Below the pieces are notes generated by a model. It saw only the letters and a list, made by a program, of their open reading frames with translations, had not been told where the DNA came from and searched no databases. Shown here piece by piece: positions 25,540 to 33,591 of a stretch of DNA of 64,000 nucleotides (positions within the stretch are counted from its first letter, which is position 1; each line of letters starts with the position of its first letter). The DNA is from JBBSGD01 sp038254435 (GTDB lineage: Bacteria; Actinomycetota; CADDZG01; WHSQ01): positions 1 through 64,000 of the forward strand of contig JBBSGD010000002.1 of the NCBI GenBank assembly GCA_038254435.1. Direction: 5' to 3'. The translations under genes were made by a program, and so were the position numbers.

Positions 25540-27021
25540 ATGCGCCGGCTTGGACTGCTCTTGGTGGCTTCTTTGCTTGCTCTTTCCGTCCCGGTCCTGG
25601 GGCACGGAGGTGGCTCAAGCCCTTCGAAAACAGGCGCCGTAAGAAAGGCGCACAACTTTGAGCTTGTGGGACACTCTGGCCTGCTTGGGCGCGGCATGAA
25701 CGCTGCTCCCGCCCTCTACAGGAACTATGTCTACGTGGGCAGCCGGACCGACGCCTCGTCTGGCCACGAACACGCCGGGGTGCTGGTGGTCGACGCTGCC
25801 GACCCGGCAACTCCACACGTTGTCGGCGAGATAGGAGCGCCCCACGAGGAGCTTTCCAGCCAGACGTCGCGCGAGCTGCGTGTATGGCCGAAAAAGAAGC
25901 TCCTGATCGTGATGAACTTCCCTTGCAGCACCCTCATTCACTCGTGTGTTTCGGGACCTGAAACATGGGACATCAGCTTCTACGACCTGAGTGGACCCAA
26001 CGCCCGCCACCCTCGTTTCATAGGCAAGTACGAACCCCCCAACGAGCCGCACGAGATGTTCCTGTGGCGTGACCCGAAGCGTCCCAACAGGGCTCTCCTC
26101 TACCTCTCTACACCGCACAACTCGGAGACTCCTGACGATGCGACCGCTAACCTGAGCGTCGTCGACATCAGCCATGCCCGCTCCGGAGTCGTCAAAGAGA
26201 TCGCCAGCTTCACCGCCAACCCGCGCTACAGCCCAAGCGCGCTCAAGAACTTCGATGTCGCACTGCACAGCATGGGGCTCTCAAGGGATGGGAAAAGGGC
26301 GTATCTCGCCTACCTCGGCGGCGGTTTCCTCGTGCTGGACAGCAGCGAGATCGCCCGAGCGCGCCCTCACCCCCGTTTCCACCTCCTCACCCCTGTCCGC
26401 AACAGTCCCACATGGCCCAACCAGACGGTGCATTCAGCCGTTAAGGTTCCGGGACGTGACCTCGTCGTCACCACAGACGAGATTTACGGGGATCTACTCG
26501 ACGATTTTGCCTTCGAGGACCATGGATGTCCTTGGGGATGGGTGCACCTCGTCGACATATCCGACGAATCCCACCCACGCGTGGTCGGTCAGTACAGGAT
26601 CAAGGAGAACCATCACGCGTACTGTCAGACGGAACAGGGACAGGATCCGGCCAACACCTACTTCACCAGCTACGCGTCCCACAACCCGACGGTGCTGAAG
26701 AATCTGGCCTTCGTGACGTGGCACTCGGGCGGGTTCCAGGCCTTCCGCTTTGCCGATCCGAGCCACCCGCGCCAGGTCGGCGAGTTCGTGCCGCAGCCTC
26801 TACGAGACGTCGACACAGAGGACGTGGCGCTCAGTCAAGGACTCAACAAGGTGGTCATGTGGAGCTACCCGATCATCAAGGATGGCTTGATCTACATGGT
26901 CGACATCCGCAACGGTCTTTACATCCTTCGCTACACAGGGCCCGGCGCTTCCCTTGTAGATCGGATTCACTTCTACGAGGGCAACTCGAACCTCGGGAGG
27001 GGGTTGCGGTTCTCATCCTAA
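25540..27021 (+). CDS. Secreted LVIVD-repeat beta-propeller-like protein
   Basis: A signal peptide covers about residues 1-20 (MRRLGLLLVASLLALSVPVL then GHGG). The mature part repeats short strands of LVIVD type, such as GVLVVDAADPATPHVVGEI, LSVVDISHA, WVHLVDISDESHPRVVGQY and FRFADPSHPRQVGEF. It also has cysteines (FPCSTLIHSCVSGPE) and several histidines that could bind metal. The fold is expected to be a beta-propeller; the family is common in secreted proteins of unknown role. A strong AAGGGGG site precedes the ATG. No partner gene is obvious. Confidence 0.75.
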   Translation: MRRLGLLLVASLLALSVPVLGHGGGSSPSKTGAVRKAHNFELVGHSGLLGRGMNAAPALYRNYVYVGSRTDASSGHEHAGVLVVDAADPATPHVVGEIGAPHEELSSQTSRELRVWPKKKLLIVMNFPCSTLIHSCVSGPETWDISFYDLSGPNARHPRFIGKYEPPNEPHEMFLWRDPKRPNRALLYLSTPHNSETPDDATANLSVVDISHARSGVVKEIASFTANPRYSPSALKNFDVALHSMGLSRDGKRAYLAYLGGGFLVLDSSEIARARPHPRFHLLTPVRNSPTWPNQTVHSAVKVPGRDLVVTTDEIYGDLLDDFAFEDHGCPWGWVHLVDISDESHPRVVGQYRIKENHHAYCQTEQGQDPANTYFTSYASHNPTVLKNLAFVTWHSGGFQAFRFADPSHPRQVGEFVPQPLRDVDTEDVALSQGLNKVVMWSYPIIKDGLIYMVDIRNGLYILRYTGPGASLVDRIHFYEGNSNLGRGLRFSS

Positions 27022-27142
27022 GAGGCGCCCCTCGGCTGGGGACGGTTCATTCCGACGAGGGTCCCACACATCGTGTTCCTCGTGTAGCGGACGTGTGGTG
27101 CGCGGGTGGCCTGCCTATTACTCGCCGCGCGGACATTCGTCG

Positions 27143-27688
27143 ATGGGAAGCCTTATGCGCTGGGCCGGCATCGAAACGCAGCAACCTCGTCTGGCTGAGC
27201 TCGGCAGGAGGAAACTGGGCGATCCGGGCGTGGTCCTGGTGGCCACGGTCCGGCGTGATGGGTCTCCACGAATAAGTCCCGTCGAGCCGCTCTTCTGGGA
27301 GGGTGACCTTTGGCTCTCGATGGGGTGGGGTTCGCAAAAGACCGGCGACCTGATGCGCGATCCCACGATCCTGCTGCACAGCATCGTTACCAGCAGGGAT
27401 GGTACGGATGGGGAATACAAGCTTCGAGGTCGCGCACTCCTCGAGGCCGACGCCGAGGTGCAGGGGCAATTCGCCAGGAGGGTCGCGGAGCAGCTCGGCT
27501 GGAAGCCCGAGGCGGGCAAGTTCCACCTCTTTCGAGTTGATGTCGAAGACATCACGTTCATCCACTGGGACGACGCCACCAATGACCAATACGTAGCGCC
27601 GTGGCCCGACCAGGTCGAGTTCCTGCGCCGGGGGACATCGGCCACCAGCCAAGGGCCGCCGGAAGCTATTTCCGAGCTCCTCGAATAG
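27143..27688 (+). CDS. Pyridoxamine 5'-phosphate oxidase-like flavin split-barrel protein
   Basis: The 181-residue product has the FMN-binding split-barrel pattern: VVLVATVRRDGSPRISPVEP near residue 33, LWLSMGWGSQKTGDLMRDP near 57 and YKLRGRALLEADAEV near 92. Such proteins bind FMN, F420 or heme and act as reductases or oxidases; the substrate cannot be told. The ATG at 27143 is chosen because the family domain starts soon after it. The frame is open to 27095, and no good ribosome binding site separates the options. Confidence 0.75.
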   Translation: MGSLMRWAGIETQQPRLAELGRRKLGDPGVVLVATVRRDGSPRISPVEPLFWEGDLWLSMGWGSQKTGDLMRDPTILLHSIVTSRDGTDGEYKLRGRALLEADAEVQGQFARRVAEQLGWKPEAGKFHLFRVDVEDITFIHWDDATNDQYVAPWPDQVEFLRRGTSATSQGPPEAISELLE

Positions 27689-27728
27689 CCCAAGCATCGG
27701 CCAGAGAATCGATCGAATTGAAGGATGT

Positions 27729-28472
27729 ATGTACGACGCGCTGCTTGCGGAAACCGTGTACTTCTCGGGTCATGGTGGCGATCGGATCGAGGGCTACCTC
27801 GCTCGTCCGATGCGCCCGGCACCTAGGGGAGCGGTGGTGGTGATCCACCACATGCCGGGCTATGACCGCGCCACCAAGGAGATCGCCCGCCGTTTCGCGG
27901 AAAGCGGCTATCTCGCGCTCTGTCCGAATCTATATTCGCGGGAGGCCCCCGGCGAGAGTCCGGACGATGCCGCGGCCGCCGTGCGTGCCGCCGGGGGCGT
28001 ACCGGACGAGCGGCTCATCGGCGACGTCGACGCGACCGCGCGCTACTTGGCCGGCCTCAGCAGCTCCAACGGGAAGGTCGGTGTCATCGGCTACTGCTCG
28101 GGCGGACGGCAGTCGTTCCTGACTGCCTGCAGCCTGAAGCTCGATGCCGCGGTCGACTGTTACGGCGCGTTTGTCACCGGGACCCCGCCGGAAGGCATGA
28201 CGCTCAACGTCGAGCCGATCGTGAACCTGACTCCACGGCTGTCTTGTCCCTTGCTGGGCCTGTTCGGAGCCGAGGACTCCCACCCGACGCCGCAGCAGGT
28301 GGCCGAGCTCGAGGATGTGCTGAAGCGGCACGACAAGGCGTACGAGCTCCACACCTACGAGGGCGCGGGCCACGGCTTCTTTGCCGTGGATCGCCCCAGC
28401 TATCGTCCCGAGGCGGCGGAAGACGGATGGCGACGCATCCTTAACTTCTTTGGAACCCACCTAGCGAGCTGA
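27729..28472 (+). CDS. Dienelactone hydrolase family protein
   Basis: This alpha/beta hydrolase of carboxymethylenebutenolidase type cleaves dienelactones or related esters. The nucleophile elbow GYCSGGR places cysteine near residue 123, the acid lies in FGAEDSHPTP near 180, and the histidine in GAGHGFF near 215, which completes the triad. The oxyanion region VVVIHHMPGYD is near 38. The length of 247 residues is normal. It is followed 11 bases later by a small conserved gene, with which it probably forms an operon. No other aromatic-degradation gene is nearby. Confidence 0.88.
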   Translation: MYDALLAETVYFSGHGGDRIEGYLARPMRPAPRGAVVVIHHMPGYDRATKEIARRFAESGYLALCPNLYSREAPGESPDDAAAAVRAAGGVPDERLIGDVDATARYLAGLSSSNGKVGVIGYCSGGRQSFLTACSLKLDAAVDCYGAFVTGTPPEGMTLNVEPIVNLTPRLSCPLLGLFGAEDSHPTPQQVAELEDVLKRHDKAYELHTYEGAGHGFFAVDRPSYRPEAAEDGWRRILNFFGTHLAS

Positions 28473-28483
28473 GGGAGAGGATC

Positions 28484-28735
28484 ATGTGCACTTACTCGAC
28501 GATCAAGGTCCCGGTGACCACCGGAAGCGGGAAGGGCGGGAGCTGGTTCCCCCTGGCGGACATCAGCGTGTACTACGACCACCCGGTGCACACGCCCGCG
28601 GAACACACGCTGAACATCGACTTTCTCAACCCGCAAAGGGGACCCAGCGCCCGAGTGGCCGTCGAGCTAGAGCCGGGTTCAGCTCGCGCTCTCGCCGAAG
28701 CTATCTTGACGACGCTCGAATCCCCACCGCACTGA
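28484..28735 (+). CDS. Small conserved protein (DUF6295-like)
   Basis: The 83-residue protein contains the block WFPLADISVYYDHPVH and EHTLNIDFLNP, which I recall as a conserved actinobacterial family of unknown function (DUF6295). It is soluble and begins MCTYSTIKVPV. A GAGGGAGAGG site precedes the ATG. The close spacing after the dienelactone hydrolase suggests shared transcription and perhaps a related task. Confidence 0.7.
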   Translation: MCTYSTIKVPVTTGSGKGGSWFPLADISVYYDHPVHTPAEHTLNIDFLNPQRGPSARVAVELEPGSARALAEAILTTLESPPH

Positions 28736-28857
28736 TGGCACCTTCCGACTCGGGAGTATGAATGACCGGGCTCTTTGGAGCTTGGTTGAGAGGTCCTGGT
28801 CACGACTTGACGGGACCTGCGGTTGCTAGTGCTCGAGCCGCTTTCTAAGGGCCGGGA

Positions 28858-29082
28858 TCAAACCGCCATCAAAACCACCTCCACCTGGCGAGAAGAAAGT
28901 CGGTGACGTAGGTCGCGTTTCACATCTCGTTCAGACGGCGCCGGCGCACCGAGCGTTACCGTGTTGACGATCTTGTTGTCGGGCAACGCGGCGACCGGAT
29001 AGCGCATGTCGTAGAGGTCTTGGAGATCGCGCCCGTCGGTACTGATAGGACTACCCGCGAGCTCGCGGCGCTCGCGCCACAT
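28858..29082 (-). CDS. Doubtful small hypothetical gene
   Basis: A 74-residue minus-strand frame follows the AIR-synthase-like gene after 18 bases. It starts MWRERRELAG and has no family I can name. Codon use fits coding DNA, but there is no ribosome binding site, so it may be the 3' remnant of a longer gene. The rest of the interval 28736-29100 holds nothing recognisable. Confidence 0.25.
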   Translation of the reverse strand: MWRERRELAGSPISTDGRDLQDLYDMRYPVAALPDNKIVNTVTLGAPAPSERDVKRDLRHRLSSRQVEVVLMAV

Positions 29083-29100
29083 GCCAAAGCCGCCGCCCGT

Positions 29101-30162
29101 CTACGCTTGCGCCTCCTCAGCCCAGCGTCCGAACGCCGCCCAGAAAGGATCTACCTCTGGAGCCTGCAACGGCCGCGTACCACTCTCGTCGCTCATGGTG
29201 ATGCCGGTACCAGCGTCCGTAACCTCGCCGACGATGGCTGCATCAATGCGGTTGTCCGCGAACGCGCCTACGAGCTCTTCGGCTCGCTCGGGCACCACCG
29301 TGGCGATGAGCGTGCCCTCGGAGATGGATACGTAGGGGTCGATGCCGACGTGGTCGCACACGGCGCGCACTTCGGGCCTCACCGGTATGGCGGCCAGCTC
29401 GATGCGCATCCCGGCCTCCGAGGCGCGCGCTACCTCGATGAGACCTCCGAGCACGCCCCCCTCTGTGGCATCGTGCATCGACGTGACGCCTTCGTCTCGC
29501 AGTCCGAACTCAGCCGCGACGCGCGCCTCGGGTACCACCGTCATCTTCTCGAACAATGAATCGGCGGCGCGCACAGTATCTGCACCCACGGCCTCGGCCA
29601 GCCGTCCGGGGAAAGTCGCGGCAAACAACGCGGTTGCTTCGATGGCCGCGCCTTTGGTCACGACCATTTTGTCGCCGAGGCGCGCCATCGAGGGTGTGAC
29701 GTACGCGTCTTCGGCTCCAACGGCGATACACGACGCGCCGCCCACCATCGGGTAGTTACAGCCGTCGTAACGAGCGGTGTGGCCGGTCACGATCGTAATG
29801 TCGAGGTCGTCGCATGTCTTGGAGTATGCGCGCCACAGAGAGGCAAGCTCATCGTTCGACATGGCGGATGGCAGGTTGAGATCCACCGTCATCCAGCGCA
29901 AGGGCAGACCGCTCGTGGCGGCGTCGGACGCGAGGATGTGGACTGCGAACCATGCGGCGCGCTCCCATCCATACGTGGGGACGATGAACACCGGGTCGGT
30001 GGTGATTGCCATCACCAGCCCCGGGGCCACCCGCACCACACCGACATCCACCCCATGCTGAGGGCCGACCAGCGTGGCGCTGCTGGATGCGCCAAGGTTT
30101 CCGAGGATGACCTCGGCAAAGGTCTTCCCGGAGATCTTTCCCGTGTCGGCGTCGATTGCCAT
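29101..30162 (-). CDS. AIR synthase / ThiL / HypE superfamily protein, coupled to thiE
   Basis: The 353-residue protein has the PurM-type two-domain ATP-binding fold. The N-terminal half contains ITTDPVFIVPTYGWERAAWF and the loop HILASDAATSGLPLRWMTVD; the C-terminal half has DKMVVTKGAAIEATALF and the motif MHDATEGGVLGGLIEVA. The superfamily includes ThiL (thiamine-phosphate kinase), PurM, SelD and HypE. It shows neither the HypE C-terminal PRIC-type cysteine nor the SelD Cys/Sec loop. Its ATG overlaps the thiE stop (ATGA), which points to thiamine metabolism, possibly as a thiamine-phosphate kinase; this is inference. Confidence 0.8.
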   Translation of the reverse strand: MAIDADTGKISGKTFAEVILGNLGASSSATLVGPQHGVDVGVVRVAPGLVMAITTDPVFIVPTYGWERAAWFAVHILASDAATSGLPLRWMTVDLNLPSAMSNDELASLWRAYSKTCDDLDITIVTGHTARYDGCNYPMVGGASCIAVGAEDAYVTPSMARLGDKMVVTKGAAIEATALFAATFPGRLAEAVGADTVRAADSLFEKMTVVPEARVAAEFGLRDEGVTSMHDATEGGVLGGLIEVARASEAGMRIELAAIPVRPEVRAVCDHVGIDPYVSISEGTLIATVVPERAEELVGAFADNRIDAAIVGEVTDAGTGITMSDESGTRPLQAPEVDPFWAAFGRWAEEAQA

Positions 30163-30785
30163 CAGGCTCCTTTCATTGAGTGATGCACGGCATCCACGAG
30201 CGACCGGGTGACGGCGACTGGATCGGGGGCCGCGCCGACGGCCGAGATTACGGCGACGCCGGTAGCCCCGGCCCCCAAGACCAACGCCGCGTTCGATGCG
30301 TCAATACCGCCGATGCCCACCACGGGTATTCGGGCCGCCGCCGCAATCCCCCGGAGGTGGTTCAAGCCCACGGGCGCCGCTTCTGGCTTTGTAGCGGTCG
30401 CCCACACGGTCACGCCGAGATAGTCGGCGCCGCACGCCTCGGCTGCCCGGGCTTGGTCGGGGGTGGTCACGCTCACGCCGAGGATGGCGTCGCGCCCGAT
30501 GGCGGCGCGCACGCCCGTTGGATCGTCGGACTGGCCCACGTGCACTCCGGATGCCCCACTGTCAACGGCCACGTTGACGCGGTCGTTGACGATGAAATCC
30601 ATCCCGGCGGCGCGACACTCCGCCGCAAGCAGTCTTGCGACTGGTAGCAGCTCCGCGACGCCCAGCTCCGGAGCCCTGAGCTGCAGAGCGCTGGCGCCTC
30701 CCTCGATGGCAGCGCGGCCGACCTGGAGATGGCTGCGGCCGGACACGAGGCCCGCCGAGGTTATGACGTAGACACCGAGTCTCAC
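30162..30785 (-). CDS. thiE: Thiamine-phosphate synthase
   Basis: ThiE joins the thiazole and pyrimidine phosphates to thiamine monophosphate. The 207-residue TIM barrel has the family landmarks QLRAPELG, DFIVNDRVNVAVDSGASGVH, GVHVGQSD, GADYLGVTVWATATK (phosphate/pyrophosphate region, usually GPIFPT-like) and PVVGIGGIDASNAALVLGAG. The GTG start overlaps the upstream dehydrogenase stop, and the 3' end overlaps the AIR-synthase-like gene, so the three are translated as a chain. No other thi gene lies in the window. Confidence 0.9.
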   Translation of the reverse strand: MRLGVYVITSAGLVSGRSHLQVGRAAIEGGASALQLRAPELGVAELLPVARLLAAECRAAGMDFIVNDRVNVAVDSGASGVHVGQSDDPTGVRAAIGRDAILGVSVTTPDQARAAEACGADYLGVTVWATATKPEAAPVGLNHLRGIAAAARIPVVGIGGIDASNAALVLGAGATGVAVISAVGAAPDPVAVTRSLVDAVHHSMKGA

Positions 30786-31792
30786 GGTGTGACGACGACG
30801 CGGCCTACGACCTCGCCGGCCCGCAGCTTGTCGAGAGCGTCGTTGATGTCCTCGAGCGGGCGCACGTCCGCTATCACCGACTTGAGAAGTCCGCGCGCGG
30901 CGAGGTCGACCGCGACCTCGAGCTCTGCGAAGGTGTTTCCAACAGAGGTTCGGATCTGCTTCTCGTCGACGACTAGGGCGAGCGGGCTGACCGTGAGTGT
31001 GTGGGCGGTATAGCCGATGAAGACGAGCCGGCCGCGCTTGCCGAGCAAGGACAGCGCGATGGGCATCGTCTCTTCGCCGCCGACCAGCTCGAAGACTACG
31101 TCCGCGCCGAGGCCGCCGGTTACCTGGCCCACGATCTTGCCGGCTTGATCCGGCGTTACGGCGTAATCAGTGCCGAGCTCGCGTGCCTGCGCGAGCTTGT
31201 GCTCCGATCGGCTGATTGTGACCACCCGCGCGCCGCGCAGGCGCGCGAGCTGAATCAGGCTCAAACCGACGCCGCCGGCTCCGTACACGACGGCCGTCTC
31301 GCCGGGCTGTAGCTCGGACACAGCCAGCGCATGGATGGAAGTGGTGGCGCTGCAGCACAGCGTCGCGCCGTCCTCGAAAGACAGCTCGCCGGGCAAACGC
31401 ACAAGGCAGTGCGCGGGTACCGTGACGTACTCCGCGAACCCACCGTCGGACACGAAGGCGAGTAAGCCGCGCGGCGCGAGGCACAGGTTCTGGAAACCGC
31501 GCAGGCACCAGCGGCACCGGCCGCAGAAGAGGTAGTAGTAGAGAGCGACGCGCTCGCCGGGGGCAAAGCTCTCCACTGCAGAGCCAGTCTCGGCGACCTC
31601 GCCGGCGACTTCGTGACCGAGGATCATCGGCGTTTTCGCGGGAGGGTAGAGCCCCTCCAGGAAGTGCAGCTCGGTGCCGCAGATGCCCGCCGCACGTACG
31701 CGTACCTTGACCTCGTCGGCACCCGGCTCGGTTACCGGAGCGTCTTCGAGGCGCAGTGGCTCGTGTGGACCATAGAAACGTGCAGAGCGCAC
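30782..31792 (-). CDS. Zinc-dependent medium-chain alcohol dehydrogenase
   Basis: The 336-residue protein has the catalytic-zinc ligands in AAGICGTELHF (Cys near 38) and GHEVAGE (His-Glu near 60). A structural-zinc loop with four cysteines follows (CGRCRWCLRGFQNLC, about 90-104), and the nucleotide motif is VYGAGGVGLSLIQLARLRGA near 168. It oxidises an alcohol or sugar alcohol with NAD(P); the substrate is not evident. It is the first gene of the operon with thiE and the AIR-synthase-like gene, an unusual combination. Confidence 0.9.
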   Translation of the reverse strand: MRSARFYGPHEPLRLEDAPVTEPGADEVKVRVRAAGICGTELHFLEGLYPPAKTPMILGHEVAGEVAETGSAVESFAPGERVALYYYLFCGRCRWCLRGFQNLCLAPRGLLAFVSDGGFAEYVTVPAHCLVRLPGELSFEDGATLCCSATTSIHALAVSELQPGETAVVYGAGGVGLSLIQLARLRGARVVTISRSEHKLAQARELGTDYAVTPDQAGKIVGQVTGGLGADVVFELVGGEETMPIALSLLGKRGRLVFIGYTAHTLTVSPLALVVDEKQIRTSVGNTFAELEVAVDLAARGLLKSVIADVRPLEDINDALDKLRAGEVVGRVVVTP

Positions 31793-31960
31793 ATCGATCT
31801 CCCTTCGCCGGCATTACCCGGAATCAGGTGGTGGCGGTCGACGGCCGTGTCAGCCGCCCTCTCAGCCCGGTTCCCCGAGCTCCCGCTTCACTGATAGAGC
31901 CTAGTTGATCGCTCGGTTCACGACCAACTGGTGACCAGCCTAGTGACACCCCAACGAGAC

Positions 31961-32524
31961 TCAGGCTTTGCGGCCGGTCATCCCCAGCAGCTTGATCTGC
32001 AGATCGGCGTCGTTCGGAACCTCCTGTGGTTGGCCGAATGCGCCACCCGCCCGCCACTGCTCGACTTGCGGCTCGAGGGTGTCGTACGCGAACGACACCA
32101 GCTCGGGATCGAGCGACTCGTTTGCGCCGATGGCGCGCGCGAGGTCCCACGCGTGAATGACGTGATCGGTGAGTACTTGCCCGACGTAGTCGGGGGCCGG
32201 GAAGTCTCCGAAGGAGAGATGGGTCGTGCGGTCGAGTGCGCCCGGCTCGGCGATTGCGGCGATCGCGCCCGCAGCAGCGCGCGACCAAGCTCCTTGGGGA
32301 TCGTCTCTAAGGAGGTCACCGTCGAGTGAATCACCCAAGTCTTCCACTGTCTTGCCGGCGAGAAGGTGGGGCACCCAGGCATTTTCGTTCACGAGGTGGT
32401 TGACGAGATCCCTCACGCTCCACTCGGGACACGGCGTGGATCGACCCCACTGATCGTCGCTCACGACGCGCACGCGTCTGCCGAACTCGTCGGTGGCACG
32501 AGAGAACATCTGGGGCAGGTCCAT
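31961..32524 (-). CDS. TIGR03086-family metal-binding protein (DinB/MDMPI superfamily)
   Basis: The 187-residue four-helix protein has the family elements STPCPEWSVRDLVNHLVNEN near residue 29 and VLTDHVIHAWDLARAIG near 117, in which the histidines form the metal site. Members are related to mycothiol-dependent maleylpyruvate isomerase, but the reaction of this group is unknown. An AAAGGA site precedes the ATG by 7 bases. The 168 bases between it and the dehydrogenase carry no gene. Confidence 0.85.
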   Translation of the reverse strand: MDLPQMFSRATDEFGRRVRVVSDDQWGRSTPCPEWSVRDLVNHLVNENAWVPHLLAGKTVEDLGDSLDGDLLRDDPQGAWSRAAAGAIAAIAEPGALDRTTHLSFGDFPAPDYVGQVLTDHVIHAWDLARAIGANESLDPELVSFAYDTLEPQVEQWRAGGAFGQPQEVPNDADLQIKLLGMTGRKA

Positions 32525-32853
32525 GACTCATCCTTTCCGGTCCGCGTGGTACTGACGTTATCCGCTGACGGCCGTGCCGCAAGGGGTGTCGACGGTTCGC
32601 GCTCCTGGAGCTTAGCCGGGGAGAACCATTCGTCCTCCCCTCGAGTGTCCCACCACCACTGTCGGCGGGACTGCAAGAGTAGGGACGTCGAGTTGAGGCG
32701 GAAGGTCTCCCGTGTGACACGCGCCTTGCGAGTTTCGGGCCACCACGCCGCTGACCCGGGATGCGAGCGACGCCGCGCCGCCCCCTCGCAGTTTGATCAG
32801 CCGGCCAGCGCCGTGGTTCGGCGGGCAGGCGGCACCGCGGGCAGCGCGGCGAT

Positions 32854-33018
32854 ATGTGCACCGCGTGCACCGCTCCGCTGAGGGGCCCGCTCGGACACCA
32901 TGTGCACCATGTGCACCGCGAGCAATGCCCTGATGAGGGGTCTGCGCGGGCTCCAAATGCACCACGTGCACCGCCCGATCGGGGGACAAGCGCGGGCACC
33001 ATGTGCACCACGTGCACC
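32854..33018. repeat. Four-unit ~46-bp tandem repeat with paired GTGCAC sites
   Basis: Four 18-bp cores of form ATGTGCACCxxGTGCACC start at 32854, 32900, 32955 and 33001. Each has two GTGCAC palindromes (one is ATGCAC) exactly 9 bases apart. Start-to-start distances are 46, 55 and 46, so the array has a 46-bp period with one 9-bp insertion. The spacers are also similar (a GGGG block followed by a GC-rich block ending in ACC or CC). There is no gene in the stretch 32525-33078 around it. Confidence 0.85.
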
Positions 33019-33078
33019 AGACATTTCGGTTCCCCGCGATTTGCCGGGGTGGTTACGCGCATGCCGTGGTGCTGAGCA

Positions 33079-33488
33079 CTACTCGTCCACGTACAGGCAG
33101 AAGGGGTGCCCAGCCGGATCGAGGAGCACGCGAACGTTGTCCTGGGGCTGGTACTCGGCCAGCTTTGCACCGGCCTCGAGTGCGTGGGCGACTGCGGCTT
33201 TGAGGTCACCCACCTGCAAGTCGAGGTGCATCATCTCTGCTGGGAGCCTTCGGCGGGTGGCCAGACCGGGCGCGCATACTCAGGTGACGTCTGAAAGGCC
33301 AGATACGCCACCCCGTCGGGCGGCCCCACGGCCGCGGATGCAGGCTCGTCCCTGGCGATCTTCCACCCGAGCAGATTTGCGTAGAAGTGAGCGAGCGCAC
33401 GCGCGTCGGGTGCATCCAGGACCACGCCCCACCAATCGTGTCGCGACCAGCGCGGCGTCGAATCATCGGATTGTGCCCGTCCACGCAT
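33079..33488 (-). pseudogene. VOC/glyoxalase-family protein with frameshift
   Basis: The first part reads WWGVVLDAPDARALAHFYAN then LLGWKIARDEP and ends in VWPPAEGSQQ. In a second frame the protein resumes as MMHLDLQVGDLKAAVAHALE and ends DNVRVLLDPAGHPFCLYVDE. Two extra bases in CAGCAGAGATGATG (near 33235) explain the break. Repaired, it would be a typical VOC protein of about 135 residues, a family that includes glyoxalases and antibiotic-binding proteins. The start is uncertain (ATG at 33488 or GTG at 33533). Real inactivation and sequencing error are both possible. Confidence 0.75.
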
Positions 33489-33591
33489 GAGTAGATCGTG
33501 CCTTCCCAGGACCGATCTGTCACATAGGGGCACGAGCCTTTAGGGTCAGAGCGGAAACGCCGCCCGATGCCCCGCCGGCAGGAGGAGTGGG

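Noticed and set aside
32854..33018. CRISPR array
   Set aside because: There are only four units, the spacers resemble each other, the core is a palindrome pair, and no cas gene is near.
16056..33500. Direct repeat of the tRNA-Ala 3' end as a second attachment site
   Set aside because: No copy of the T-arm and acceptor sequence was found when reading the accessory region, so no att pair is claimed.
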